Source: Pontibacter roseus DSM 17521 (GTDB taxonomy: Bacteria > Bacteroidota > Bacteroidia > Cytophagales > Hymenobacteraceae). Taken from it: a DNA stretch of 64,000 bases. Shown here one piece after another: positions 42,259-51,048 of the stretch; the first letter of the stretch is position 1; each line of letters begins with the position of its first letter. The translations under genes were made by a program, and so were the position numbers. The notes beneath the pieces are model-generated. The model saw nothing but the letters and a program-made list of their open reading frames with translations. It was not told the DNA's origin and searched no databases. The DNA lies in contig NZ_KB890761.1 in the NCBI RefSeq assembly GCF_000373265.1, positions 357,388 to 421,387 of the forward strand, written 5' to 3'.

Positions 42259-44043
42259 CTATTGAGAGTCTTCGGCCTGCAGCTGGCGTTCGTAAAGCAC
42301 CTTGTAGAGACCCTGCTGCTGTATCAGCTCCTCATGCGTGCCGTGCTGCACAATAGCGCCGTCGTCTAGCACCAGAATCTTGTCCGCCAGTTTCACCGAC
42401 GATACCCGGTGGGAGATGATGATGGAGGTGCGGTTTGCCATGATGCGGCGCAGGCTGTTGAGTATAGCGTTCTCCGTTTTCGTGTCCACAGCCGAGAGCG
42501 AGTCGTCCAAAATCAAGATGCTGGGCTCCCGCACCAGCGCCCTGGCAATGGACACCCGCTGCTTCTGCCCGCCAGACAAAGTGATGCCACGCTCCCCCAA
42601 CTTGGTCTCAAACTGCTCCGGGAAGCGCATGATGTTCTCGTACACGTCTGCGTCCTTGGCCGACTGCACCATCTGCTCCTCCGTGATGCTCGGCAAACCA
42701 AAGCCGATGTTATTGCGAATGGAGTCGGAGAAAAGGAACACGTCCTGAGGCACGTAACCAATCTGACTGCGGAGGTTCTCCAGGTTGTAATCGCGCACGT
42801 CCACGCCGTCAATCAGGATTCGCCCGCCGGTCACATCGTACATGCGGGGCAGCAGCGTGGCAATGGTGCTCTTGCCCGAGCCGGTGTTACCAATCACCGC
42901 CAACGTCTCGCCGTGGTTGATGCGGAACGAGATGTTCTTCAGCGCATGGATGTTCGTGTCCGGGTATACAAAGTCCACGTTCTCAAAAACGATGTCGCCT
43001 TGTATTGGCCGTATAATGTTCTTGCGGGAAACGATATCGGTCTTGGTGTGTAGGAACTCGTTGATGCGGGCCTGCGAAGCCGCCGCCCGCTGCACCAGGC
43101 TCGCCGTCCAACCCAGCGATGTCACTGGCCAGGTAAGCATGTTCACGTAGATGATGAACTCCGCGATGTTGCCCGTCGTGATGCTGCCGTTGATGACCTC
43201 CTGGCCGCCGATGTACACCGTGATGATGGTGCTCAGACCCACCAGGAACAGCACCAGCGGAAAGAAGAGCGAATTCACGAAGTTGAGCTCCAAAGACTTA
43301 TCCTTGTAGTTGTTGCTGGCTTTTGTGAAGTTGTTGTGCGAGTCATCCTCCCGCACGAATGATTTGAGCACCCTTATACCTGAGAAGGCCTCCTGCACAA
43401 AGGTGGTGATGCTGGAGAGGCTGCGCTGAATCTCGTCAGACTTGCGCTCAATGATGTTGTTGACGTAGTAGATGCTGATGGCCAGGATAGGCAGCGGAAT
43501 CAAGGTATAGAGTGTGAGCTTCACGTTCACCGACAGCATATAAGGTATAACCATCAGGAACAGGATGACCAGGTTGATGCCGTACATGATGGCCGGCCCC
43601 AGGTACATACGCACCCGGCTCACGTCCTCGGAAATGCGTGACATCAGGTCGCCGGTGTTGTTCTTGCGGTAAAAGCTGAGCGGCAGGCTCTGGTAGTGCT
43701 CGTAAATCTCATTCTTCAGGTCATTCTCTACCAGGCGGCTCATCACAATGATGGTCTGCCGCACAAAGAACAGGAACAGCCCCCGCAGCAGCGCCATCAC
43801 CAGAATCACCACGCCGTACACGAGTATGCTGCTGGCGAAGGTATCGTACACCGTTTCCTGCTGCGCCATACCTTCGTACAGGTTGTGCAGGTTGATGCCC
43901 TCCTTGATGAGGTTGAAGGCGTGGCGCACCACCTGCGCCGGCAAAATCTGGAAGAAGTTGGAGATGATGATAAACACCACGCCCCAGAAGAGTCGGTATT
44001 TATACTTGAGAAGATATTTGTTAAGGTAACGGAGTGATTTCAC
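42259..44043 (-). CDS. ABC transporter, fused permease and ATP-binding protein (MdlA/YheI-like)
   Basis: 594 aa exporter half-transporter. Six membrane segments at about 15-310; NBD with Walker A GNTGSGKST near 379-387, signature LSGGQKQR near 484-491, Walker B ILILDDSLSAVDTKT near 504-518 (Asp-Asp in place of the usual Asp-Glu at the catalytic position, as in MdlA-type half transporters) and SHRVSS. The DD pair implies one degenerate ATP site, so it probably works as a heterodimer; a partner is not adjacent, although a second ABC exporter with DEATSSVD lies at 37379-39148. Start is GTG. Confidence 0.9.
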   Translation of the reverse strand: MKSLRYLNKYLLKYKYRLFWGVVFIIISNFFQILPAQVVRHAFNLIKEGINLHNLYEGMAQQETVYDTFASSILVYGVVILVMALLRGLFLFFVRQTIIVMSRLVENDLKNEIYEHYQSLPLSFYRKNNTGDLMSRISEDVSRVRMYLGPAIMYGINLVILFLMVIPYMLSVNVKLTLYTLIPLPILAISIYYVNNIIERKSDEIQRSLSSITTFVQEAFSGIRVLKSFVREDDSHNNFTKASNNYKDKSLELNFVNSLFFPLVLFLVGLSTIITVYIGGQEVINGSITTGNIAEFIIYVNMLTWPVTSLGWTASLVQRAAASQARINEFLHTKTDIVSRKNIIRPIQGDIVFENVDFVYPDTNIHALKNISFRINHGETLAVIGNTGSGKSTIATLLPRMYDVTGGRILIDGVDVRDYNLENLRSQIGYVPQDVFLFSDSIRNNIGFGLPSITEEQMVQSAKDADVYENIMRFPEQFETKLGERGITLSGGQKQRVSIARALVREPSILILDDSLSAVDTKTENAILNSLRRIMANRTSIIISHRVSSVKLADKILVLDDGAIVQHGTHEELIQQQGLYKVLYERQLQAEDSQ

Positions 44044-44093
44044 AGCAAAGGGATGAAGCTCAGAGGCTTTTACGTAGAGTTACAAGGTACAAA

Positions 44094-44123
44094 TTGAATA
44101 AATCAAAAAAAGAATTAATTTTG
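44094..44123 (+). promoter_or_regulatory. Promoter of leucine dehydrogenase
   Basis: TTG (44094-44096), 19 nt, TAATTTTG (44116-44123): the clearest match to the Bacteroidota promoter consensus in the window. Confidence 0.8.
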
Positions 44124-44192
44124 CAGCGTGAAACGGGGGTATAAGCTGCCTCAGCCTCACAAATATAGAATAACCCTTAATCAAAATCATAA

Positions 44193-45293
44193 ATGGTCGA
44201 GTTAAAAGAAGTTGAACTGAAGAAAGACAAGTCGGTCTTTGGTCAGATATCGGAGTACAACCATGAAAAAGTGGTTTTCTGCCATGATCATGAGACAGGC
44301 TTGAAAGCAATCATCGGCATCCACAACACGGTGCTAGGTCCTGCCCTTGGCGGTACCCGTATGTGGGCGTACGCTTCTGAAGCGGAGGCGATAGACGATG
44401 TGTTGCGTCTTTCAAGAGGTATGACTTACAAAGCAGCTATCTCCGGTCTGAACCTGGGCGGTGGCAAGGCAGTCATCATTGGCGATGCCAAAAAAGACAA
44501 GAGCGAAGCTTTGATGCGCCGCTATGGCCGCTTCGTGAAAAACCTGAACGGTGCCTATATTACCGCTGAGGACGTTGGAACGACCACCAAGGACATGGAG
44601 TACATTAAGATGGAAACCGACCACGTGGCTGGTCTGCCTGAAGCAATGGGCGGCAGCGGGGACCCATCTCCGGTAACTGCCTACGGTACCTACATGGGTA
44701 TGAAGGCAGCTGCCAAAAGAGCCTACGGTTCTGATTCACTTGAGGGAAAGAAGATTTCTGTGCAAGGCGTAGGCCACGTAGGTGGTTACCTGGTAGAGTT
44801 GCTTGCCAAGGAGAACGCTCAGATTTTCATCACAGATATTTACGAAGACCGCCTGCGCGACATTTCCTCCAAGTACAAAGCCAAAGTGGTAGGTATGGAC
44901 GAGATTTACGATTTGGATGTAGACATCTATTCTCCTTGCGCATTGGGTGGAACGGTGAACGATGACACCATCAACCGCCTGAAGTGCCAAATCATCGCCG
45001 GCTCGGCCAACAACCAGCTTCGCGAGGAATCCGTGCATGGACCGGCGCTGGTGAAGAAAGGCATGCTGTATGCGCCAGACTTCCTGATAAATGCAGGTGG
45101 TTTGATCAACGTATACTCTGAGCTGCAGGGCTACAACCGCGAGAGCGCTTATGCCCAAACTGAGCGCATCTACGGCTATACCCTCGACATCTTCGACCTG
45201 GCTGAAAAAGAAGGCATCCATACGCAGCTGGCCGCTACCAAGATGGCTGAGCAACGTATCAACAGCATCGGCAAAGTAAGGTCCACGTACTAA
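44193..45293 (+). CDS. Leucine (branched-chain amino acid) dehydrogenase
   Basis: 366 aa. NAD-dependent oxidative deamination of leucine and related amino acids. The PALGGTRMW motif at 50-58, Lys80 in GMTYKAAI and Lys92 in LNLGGGKAV (substrate and catalytic Lys), and the NAD fold motif VQGVGHVGGYLVELL near 194-208 are present. Length and sequence match Leu/Val/Phe dehydrogenases rather than glutamate dehydrogenase. Single gene with a strong consensus promoter, a 70-nt leader and a terminator. Confidence 0.92.
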   Translation: MVELKEVELKKDKSVFGQISEYNHEKVVFCHDHETGLKAIIGIHNTVLGPALGGTRMWAYASEAEAIDDVLRLSRGMTYKAAISGLNLGGGKAVIIGDAKKDKSEALMRRYGRFVKNLNGAYITAEDVGTTTKDMEYIKMETDHVAGLPEAMGGSGDPSPVTAYGTYMGMKAAAKRAYGSDSLEGKKISVQGVGHVGGYLVELLAKENAQIFITDIYEDRLRDISSKYKAKVVGMDEIYDLDVDIYSPCALGGTVNDDTINRLKCQIIAGSANNQLREESVHGPALVKKGMLYAPDFLINAGGLINVYSELQGYNRESAYAQTERIYGYTLDIFDLAEKEGIHTQLAATKMAEQRINSIGKVRSTY

Positions 45294-45320
45294 TCGACCT
45301 GTAGTAGTGACATAAAAGAG

Positions 45321-45357
45321 AACAAAAGTGCTGCATTAACCTGTGGCACTTTTGTTT
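45321..45357 (+). terminator. Terminator of leucine dehydrogenase
   Basis: AACAAAAGTGC (45321-45331) pairs with GCACTTTTGTT (45346-45356), loop of about 14 nt, then TT. Confidence 0.75.
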
Positions 45358-45503
45358 TACACCAGTACCAAAGCCCGGCAGGTATAGGCAAACATGCCCA
45401 GCTTGCTGCGTATAAGCTAAACCAGTGGCGATTGCCACACCCGGTGCCCCGGCATCAAAACCAGTAATAACACAATAACCAATACGTTCTTTAAAATACA
45501 ATT

Positions 45504-46676
45504 ATGCTCAACCGCAGGACACTACGAATCAAGGCGATGCAAACCATCTATGCCTACATGCAGGCCGAAGGTTCTGATTATCTGCTGGCGCTCGACCAGA
45601 TAGGGGAGGATTTTGCACCGGACCTGAACTCTATGGAGGTGCAGGACAGAAAATTGCTTGAGGGGAAAAAGCAGATAGCCCAACTGCTGTTCAAAGAGTG
45701 GTACGAGACAGGCCAGTTCGAGACGGATGAGACAGACAAAGACATCATAGACTCGGTGAACAGAGCCGTTGTATCTTACCAAAACCAACTCAGGAAAGAC
45801 TACAAACACTACGGCAACCAGATGATGAGCGCGGTGGAGCGCATATACGACCACTACTTGGGTACCCTGCAAATCCTGGAGGTCATCAACAGCTTGGTGG
45901 AAGAGGAGGAGGAGAAGAAAGAAAAACGGTTTACCGCCGCCAAGGGCCCTGACGTGAAGCGCTTCCTCAACAACCGCGTGGTACAGCGCATCCTGAGCAA
46001 CAAATCCTACCAGCAGCACATCATCCGCCGCAACATCAGCTGGGGCTCCGACATCAGCGAAATCCGCCTCGTTTATAAGAACATCCTGAAGCAGGACGAG
46101 ACCTTCCTAAACTACCTGGCACTACCCGAACCCACCCTCGAAGAGGACCTGGAAGTGGTGAAACATATTTTCAAAAACATTATTTTTAAAGAAAAAAACT
46201 TACAATCTTTGTTTGAAGAGCAGGATTTGAACTGGGTAGAAAATAAATCCATTGTCAAAAGCCTGGTCAACAAGACCATCAAAGTATTTGGTGAAGAGAC
46301 CGAAGAAGAGCCAGTTCTGCTGGACCTGTCGGCCAATTGGGAAGACGACAAAGCCTTCTTTGAAGAGCTCTACCACCAGACCATTCAGGAAGACGACAAG
46401 TACGAGGCGCTGATTTCTGCCAGCGTGAAGAACTGGGATGTCGAACGCGTCGCCCTGCTTGATAAAATCATCCTGAAGATGGCGCTTTGCGAAATGCACA
46501 TCTTCCGGAGCATACCCGTCAAAGTGACCATCAACGAATACATCGAGATTTCAAAGTTGTACAGCACTCCAAAGAGCAAGCAGTTTGTGAACGGGGTACT
46601 GGACAAAATGGCACAGGAACTGGCCGCGAAAGGTGACATACGCAAATCTGGCCGAGGGCTGATTGACAACAAGTAA
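45504..46676 (+). CDS. nusB: Transcription antitermination factor NusB, long form
   Basis: 390 aa, against about 140 aa for the E. coli protein. The start NRRTLRIKAMQTIYAYMQ and the C-terminal half (WDVERVALLDKIILKMALCEM, then IPVKVTINEYIEISKLYSTPKSKQFVNGVLDKMA) are the two conserved NusB parts; between them is a large insertion with acidic stretches (runs of Glu near 132-139 and EETEEEP near 269-275). Long forms are usual in Bacteroidota. NusB with NusE (S10) binds boxA RNA in rRNA antitermination. First gene of a cluster that runs to coaE. Confidence 0.9.
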   Translation: MLNRRTLRIKAMQTIYAYMQAEGSDYLLALDQIGEDFAPDLNSMEVQDRKLLEGKKQIAQLLFKEWYETGQFETDETDKDIIDSVNRAVVSYQNQLRKDYKHYGNQMMSAVERIYDHYLGTLQILEVINSLVEEEEEKKEKRFTAAKGPDVKRFLNNRVVQRILSNKSYQQHIIRRNISWGSDISEIRLVYKNILKQDETFLNYLALPEPTLEEDLEVVKHIFKNIIFKEKNLQSLFEEQDLNWVENKSIVKSLVNKTIKVFGEETEEEPVLLDLSANWEDDKAFFEELYHQTIQEDDKYEALISASVKNWDVERVALLDKIILKMALCEMHIFRSIPVKVTINEYIEISKLYSTPKSKQFVNGVLDKMAQELAAKGDIRKSGRGLIDNK

Positions 46677-46759
46677 TCGGCTCCGGCCGGAGAGTAAAGC
46701 GCCAATACATCAAAAAAAGAAGAATTACGTATCTTATATATTAGAATATAGATAGACCT

Positions 46760-47065
46760 ATGGGTAAGAAGACAAGCAACTTACTAGCCTTTGTGTCAGG
46801 CGCTGCCGTTGGAGCCGCAGCTGGCATTTTGTTTGCTCCGGAAAAGGGCAGAGAGACGCGCAGCTGGCTGAGCTACCGACTGGAGAAGTACCGCGACACC
46901 CTTTCTGACCTCCTGGAGCAGCTGGTGGAGGACCGTGCGCTGGTGCCATCCACAGCCAAGTCAGAAGGACAACGCGTGATACAGGATGCTAAAGAGAAAG
47001 CCGAAAAACTGCTGGGTGACGTGGATTCACTTATCAACGAAATCAATAGTAGGAAAGAACTTTAA
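46760..47065 (+). CDS. YtxH domain protein
   Basis: 101 aa. One N-terminal hydrophobic segment rich in Gly and Ala (LLAFVSGAAVGAAAGILFAPEKG at about 8-30) is the YtxH signature, followed by a charged helical tail. Family members are small membrane-associated stress proteins of unknown mechanism. It lies 83 nt after nusB and 3 nt before the isocitrate dehydrogenase gene. Confidence 0.88.
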   Translation: MGKKTSNLLAFVSGAAVGAAAGILFAPEKGRETRSWLSYRLEKYRDTLSDLLEQLVEDRALVPSTAKSEGQRVIQDAKEKAEKLLGDVDSLINEINSRKEL

Positions 47066-47068
47066 TAC

Positions 47069-48067
47069 ATGAGAGAGATAACACTGATTCCTGGAGACGG
47101 GATAGGGCCAGAGATAACGGAAGCAGTAAAGGCCATCTTTAGCGCCGCTAACGTGCCCATCAGCTGGGACGAAGAGAACGCCGGACAGACTACCTTCGAT
47201 GCGATTGGGGAATTGATTCCTGCCACGCTTATCGCTTCTCTTGAAAAGAACAGAGTCGCTCTGAAGGGGCCCATCACCACACCGGTAGGCAAAGGCTTCA
47301 AGAGCATCAATGTGCAGCTCAGGCAGATGTTTGACCTGTACTCCAACGTAAGGCCAGCCAAAACCACTCCTGGCGTGACCACTCGGTTTGATAACGTGAA
47401 CCTGGTGCTATTCCGCGAGAACACGGAAGGGCTGTACTCAGGCCTGGAGATGTTTGACGAGCGCCTGCAGATATCTGACTCAGTGGCCCGCCTGACCCGC
47501 GTAGGATGCCAGAAAATCATACGTGCTGCGTTTGAGTATGCCCGCAAGCATGGCTGCAAAAAGGTGACAGCCGTGCACAAGGCCAACATCCTGAAAAGCG
47601 CTGGAGCACTGTTCCTGGACGAGTTCGCCAAGATTTCTAAAGACTATCCGGAGATACAGGCCGACGACAAAATCATCGACAACATGTGCATGCAGCTGGT
47701 GGTGAAGCCAGAGCAGTTTGATGTGCTGGTGACTACCAACCTGTTTGGTGACATCCTATCTGATTTGTGCGCTGGCCTGGTAGGCGGATTAGGTGTGGTT
47801 TCCGGTGCCAACATCGGCAACGACATGGCCATATTTGAGGCCGTGCATGGCTCTGCTCCAGACATAGCAGGCCAGGGCAAGGCAAACCCAACGGCACTGT
47901 TGCGTTCGGCTATCATGATGCTGCACCACATCGACTTGAAGGATGAAGCCAACCGCATCGAAAAAGCACTGGAAGCCACTCTTGCCAACAAAGAGGAGTG
48001 CACCGGTGACTTAGGCGGTCGTGCCAGCACGATGGAATTTGCACAGCATATCATTTCGAAACTATAA
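47069..48067 (+). CDS. NAD-dependent isocitrate dehydrogenase type (isocitrate/isopropylmalate dehydrogenase family)
   Basis: 332 aa. The ITLIPGDGIGPE start, SINVQLRQMFDLYSNVRP near 90-107 and the FRENTEGLYSG motif near 114-124 point to the NAD-type isocitrate dehydrogenase (IDH3/homoisocitrate-like) rather than LeuB. Metal-binding Asp residues lie in FGDILSDLCAG near 228-238 and the nucleotide-binding AVHGSAPDIAGQGKANPTA is near 271-289. It would make 2-oxoglutarate in the TCA cycle. Closely packed in the nusB cluster. Confidence 0.88.
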   Translation: MREITLIPGDGIGPEITEAVKAIFSAANVPISWDEENAGQTTFDAIGELIPATLIASLEKNRVALKGPITTPVGKGFKSINVQLRQMFDLYSNVRPAKTTPGVTTRFDNVNLVLFRENTEGLYSGLEMFDERLQISDSVARLTRVGCQKIIRAAFEYARKHGCKKVTAVHKANILKSAGALFLDEFAKISKDYPEIQADDKIIDNMCMQLVVKPEQFDVLVTTNLFGDILSDLCAGLVGGLGVVSGANIGNDMAIFEAVHGSAPDIAGQGKANPTALLRSAIMMLHHIDLKDEANRIEKALEATLANKEECTGDLGGRASTMEFAQHIISKL

Positions 48068-48092
48068 TAAAGACTTAAGCTGTTAACCTGAT

Positions 48093-48632
48093 ATGAAAAA
48101 GAACTTCTTATTAGCCTTTGCGCTGGGTGCTGCCATGGTAGTGACCAGCTGCGACCAGAACAACACAACAGAGTCGGAAGCCACTGCCAGCACAGAAACT
48201 GCAGCAGCAGAGCAGCCACAGCAGATTGACAACCCGAACGTAGTGCCGACCGGCCAGACATCAACCTCTGAGACTGCGGCTGTGATGTCGTTCAATGAGT
48301 CAGAGTATGACTTCGGCACCATCAAGCAGGGTGAGATTGTGGAGCATACCTTCACGTTCACCAACACAGGCAAGACACCGCTTGTGATTGAAAGCGCCTC
48401 TGCTTCATGCGGCTGTACTGCCCCTGACTGGACGAAAGACCCGGTAGCCCCAGGTGAGAAAGGCGAAGTGAAAGTGAGATTCGATAGCAACGGCAAGGTC
48501 GGACAGCAGTCACCTACTGTGACAATCCGAGCCAACACAGAGCCGAACATCGTGCGAGTTGCCATGAAAGGTAACGTGCAAGGCTCTAGCATGCCTACTG
48601 CTGGTGCCGATGGCCCGGTAAAACTCAACTAG
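48093..48632 (+). CDS. DUF1573 domain lipoprotein
   Basis: 179 aa. Lipoprotein signal with VTSC near residue 20, a Thr/Ala/Glu-rich linker, then a DUF1573 Ig-like domain at about 70-165 (YDFGTIKQGEIVEHTFTFTNTGKTPLVIESASASCGCTAPDW). The CGC motif in the domain is typical. The function is unknown. Within the nusB-coaE cluster. Confidence 0.88.
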   Translation: MKKNFLLAFALGAAMVVTSCDQNNTTESEATASTETAAAEQPQQIDNPNVVPTGQTSTSETAAVMSFNESEYDFGTIKQGEIVEHTFTFTNTGKTPLVIESASASCGCTAPDWTKDPVAPGEKGEVKVRFDSNGKVGQQSPTVTIRANTEPNIVRVAMKGNVQGSSMPTAGADGPVKLN

Positions 48633-48665
48633 TAAACCCTCCTTGACCGGAGTTTAACCTGATTT

Positions 48666-48968
48666 ATGCAAACGATATTCTTACAAGCCGCACCAGACGG
48701 AGGCATGCTGCCTCAGCTGCTCATGTTTGGTGCCATTATCCTGGTTTTCTATTTCTTCATGATTCGGCCACAGCAGAAAAAGGCGAAGGACCAGAAAAAG
48801 TTTCGTGAAGAGCTGACAAAAGGCATGCAAGTTGTTACAATAGGAGGGCTGCATGGCCGTTTAACAGCAGTAAATGAAGACACCGTAGAGATAGAGGTAG
48901 ACAAAGGCATACGCCTGGTGTTCGATAAATCCGCTATCTCGCTGGAAGCCACCTCTAAAGTGCAATAA
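48666..48968 (+). CDS. yajC: Preprotein translocase accessory subunit YajC
   Basis: 100 aa. One membrane segment (LLMFGAIILVFYFFMIRPQQKK at about 18-39) followed by a basic then beta-rich cytoplasmic domain (GMQVVTIGGLHGRLTAVNEDTVEIEVDKG). YajC associates with SecDF. Placed 34 nt after the DUF1573 gene and 12 nt before the YbbR-like gene. Confidence 0.95.
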   Translation: MQTIFLQAAPDGGMLPQLLMFGAIILVFYFFMIRPQQKKAKDQKKFREELTKGMQVVTIGGLHGRLTAVNEDTVEIEVDKGIRLVFDKSAISLEATSKVQ

Positions 48969-48980
48969 GGATAAGAGAAC

Positions 48981-49955
48981 TTGTCGTTTGAGAAAGCCCG
49001 AAATATCATTCTATGGTTTGTAAGGCCGTTTAAGCCTCAAACAGAGCACTACTGGAGAATAGTGGTGCTCTGTTTTGTGGCGGCCTCTACTTTCTGGCTC
49101 CTCAACGCACTCAATAAAAGCTACTCCACGCAGACCACTTATCCCATCCGGTTTGTGTACAATGATCAACGCCTGGTGCCCATCAAGCCCCTGCCTGAGG
49201 AGGTCACGGTGAATGTCACTGGCAAAGGCTGGAAGCTGCTGCGAAAGTCACTCAAAGTGGAGGTGCAGCCTGCGGAAATCTATATCCGGAACCTACCGCG
49301 CAACAACTACCTATTGGGGTCTGCCTTGCGGCCAGCCTTGGTGAACGCTATGGACGGCCTGCAGTTGAACTTCGTGGTGACGGATACGCTTTTCTTCAAC
49401 TTCAACAACCAGGTAAATAGGCGCATCCCGCTCCAACTCGACCCTAGTCAGAAGGTGACCGATGACCGCCATGCCCTGCTAAGGCCGGTGCGCATTTCGC
49501 CGGACACCATCACGTTCAGAGGGCCTTCCTCTATGGTAGACAGCCTGCCGAGCCCCTTCCTACTGCGCCTTCCTGCCACCAATCTCACAGAGAATGCCAA
49601 GGTGAATGTGCCCATTGAGTTTGACAACAAGCCCTTGGTGCAGGCCGATATCAGCGAGGCGACCGTGTCGGTAAGGATAAAGCCTTTGCAGCAGCGCGAA
49701 ATGCTGGTGACGCCAGAATTAGTCAACGTACCGCTTCAAAGAGAGGTGGCGCTGCGGCCACAGGTGCTGCTCATCCGCTATCTTGCCTTGGAAGACTCAG
49801 GTGCCATCATCAATGCGAACGCCTTCAGAGCAGTGGTGGATTTTGCGAAGTACAACAAGCAGGATTCCACTGTGACGCCCGAGTTGGTACAAAAACCTGC
49901 CGGAGCCCGCAGCGTGTCGCTGTGGCCGGAGCGCATAAAAGCCATTTTAGAATAG
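48981..49955 (+). CDS. YbbR/CdaR-like protein
   Basis: 324 aa. One N-terminal membrane segment (about 24-44) and YbbR-type repeats facing the outside (VTVNVTGKGWKLLRKS, then ISPDTITFRGPSSMVDSL). CdaR proteins can modulate diadenylate cyclase, but no cdaA gene is next to it. The start is TTG, with no better start at the correct position. It is between yajC and coaE, an order seen in other Bacteroidota. Confidence 0.8.
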   Translation: MSFEKARNIILWFVRPFKPQTEHYWRIVVLCFVAASTFWLLNALNKSYSTQTTYPIRFVYNDQRLVPIKPLPEEVTVNVTGKGWKLLRKSLKVEVQPAEIYIRNLPRNNYLLGSALRPALVNAMDGLQLNFVVTDTLFFNFNNQVNRRIPLQLDPSQKVTDDRHALLRPVRISPDTITFRGPSSMVDSLPSPFLLRLPATNLTENAKVNVPIEFDNKPLVQADISEATVSVRIKPLQQREMLVTPELVNVPLQREVALRPQVLLIRYLALEDSGAIINANAFRAVVDFAKYNKQDSTVTPELVQKPAGARSVSLWPERIKAILE

Positions 49956-49964
49956 AGGGAGCAG

Positions 49965-50555
49965 ATGTTAAAGGTAGGAGTAACTGGAGGTATAGGCGTG
50001 GGCAAATCTATCGTATGCCGCATGTTTCAGGTGCTGGGTATACCTACCTATGATGCCGACACCCGCGCGAAATGGGTGATGCACCACAATCTCCTTTTGA
50101 GGCAGGAACTTCAGGATGCATTTGGAGAGGCCTCCTATACCGAGACAGGCCAGCTCGACCGGACTTACCTTGCTGCCATTGTCTTCAACAACCCGGAGCG
50201 CCTGGCGCGGCTGAATGCCCTGGTGCACCCGCACGTCGGGACAGACTTTGAGGACTGGGCTTCAGCCAATGCGTCAGCTCCGTACGTCATCAAAGAGGCG
50301 GCGCTTATGTTTGAATCGGAATCATGGCGGCAGATGGATGAGGTCATCGTAGTCTCTGCTCCCCTTGACGTGCGCCTAAAGCGGCTGCTGAAACGTGACC
50401 CGCACCGCACCGAAGCAGACATCAAAGCCATCATCAGCAAGCAACTCTCCGAAGAGGAGAAGATAGCCCGAGCTAACCACGTTGTGTACAATGACGACAG
50501 GCAACTCATCATTCCTCAAGTATTAGCGCTGCACCAGCAGTTCCTGACTAGATAA
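49965..50555 (+). CDS. coaE: Dephospho-CoA kinase
   Basis: 196 aa, normal length. The last step of CoA synthesis: phosphorylation of the ribose 3'-OH of dephospho-CoA. P-loop GGIGVGKS at 8-15, substrate-binding DADTRAKWVMH near 32-42, and lid residues KRLLKRDPHR near 137-146. Last gene of the nusB cluster. The following 234-nt gap has three copies of the iterated word and no gene. Confidence 0.95.
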   Translation: MLKVGVTGGIGVGKSIVCRMFQVLGIPTYDADTRAKWVMHHNLLLRQELQDAFGEASYTETGQLDRTYLAAIVFNNPERLARLNALVHPHVGTDFEDWASANASAPYVIKEAALMFESESWRQMDEVIVVSAPLDVRLKRLLKRDPHRTEADIKAIISKQLSEEEKIARANHVVYNDDRQLIIPQVLALHQQFLTR

Positions 50556-50761
50556 ACCACTCTATATGATTACTTCTCACCTGAGATGCTGCTCTCTCAA
50601 GCAGCTAGGTATAACGTGTTTCTGTTCCGCTATAGGTATAGGCACTTTGCCAATGCAGGTATACCAGGTAAGGCTTGGTGTGCGTTAGCTTAGATAGGAA
50701 GGTATGATGTTCAGCTGCCGAGGGGGGCAAACAGGCTGATTCTGAAAAGTATGGACATAAA

Positions 50762-50788
50762 AAAAGGACAACTTTCCGTTGTCCTTTT
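50762..50788 (-). terminator. Terminator of tRNA-Val
   Basis: Minus strand: GTTGTCCTTTT arm at 50778-50788 and its complement at 50762-50772, loop of five, followed by a T run (50757-50765 region). It lies right after the tRNA 3' end. Confidence 0.9.
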
Positions 50789-50789
50789 G

Positions 50790-50864
50790 TGGGGCGTACT
50801 GGATTCGAACCAGTGACCCCCTGCTTGTAAGGCAGGTGCTCTGAACCAGCTGAGCTAACACCCC
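50790..50864 (-). tRNA. tRNA-Val (anticodon TAC)
   Basis: 75 nt without encoded CCA. The acceptor GGGGTGT pairs with ACGCCCC (one G-T), the D arm contains TAGCTCAGCTGGTTCAGAGC, the anticodon loop CTTACAA reads TAC, and the T loop contains GGTTCGAATCC. Confidence 0.97.
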
Positions 50865-51048
50865 TTTTATCGTCTCGTTGACCTTTTGTCCCCGTTTGAT
50901 GATGCAAATATGGGGCGTTTTTTTTTAACTGCAAAACATTTGAAAAAAAATTGCCTAAATTTTTTTTCAGGCCTCAGCGGCTATTGTTCGCCTCTATTAA
51001 CTGCAGTACCTTTAGCTTTTGTAAGATGCTTAAAATCTGAACTTTCAC

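Noticed and set aside
42340..42748. Open frames on the + strand opposite the ABC exporter
   Set aside because: Antisense shadows of the nucleotide-binding domain; low-complexity translations.
50606..50660. Three close iterated-word copies as a CRISPR-like array
   Set aside because: The repeats are too short, in mixed context and without regular spacers or cas genes.
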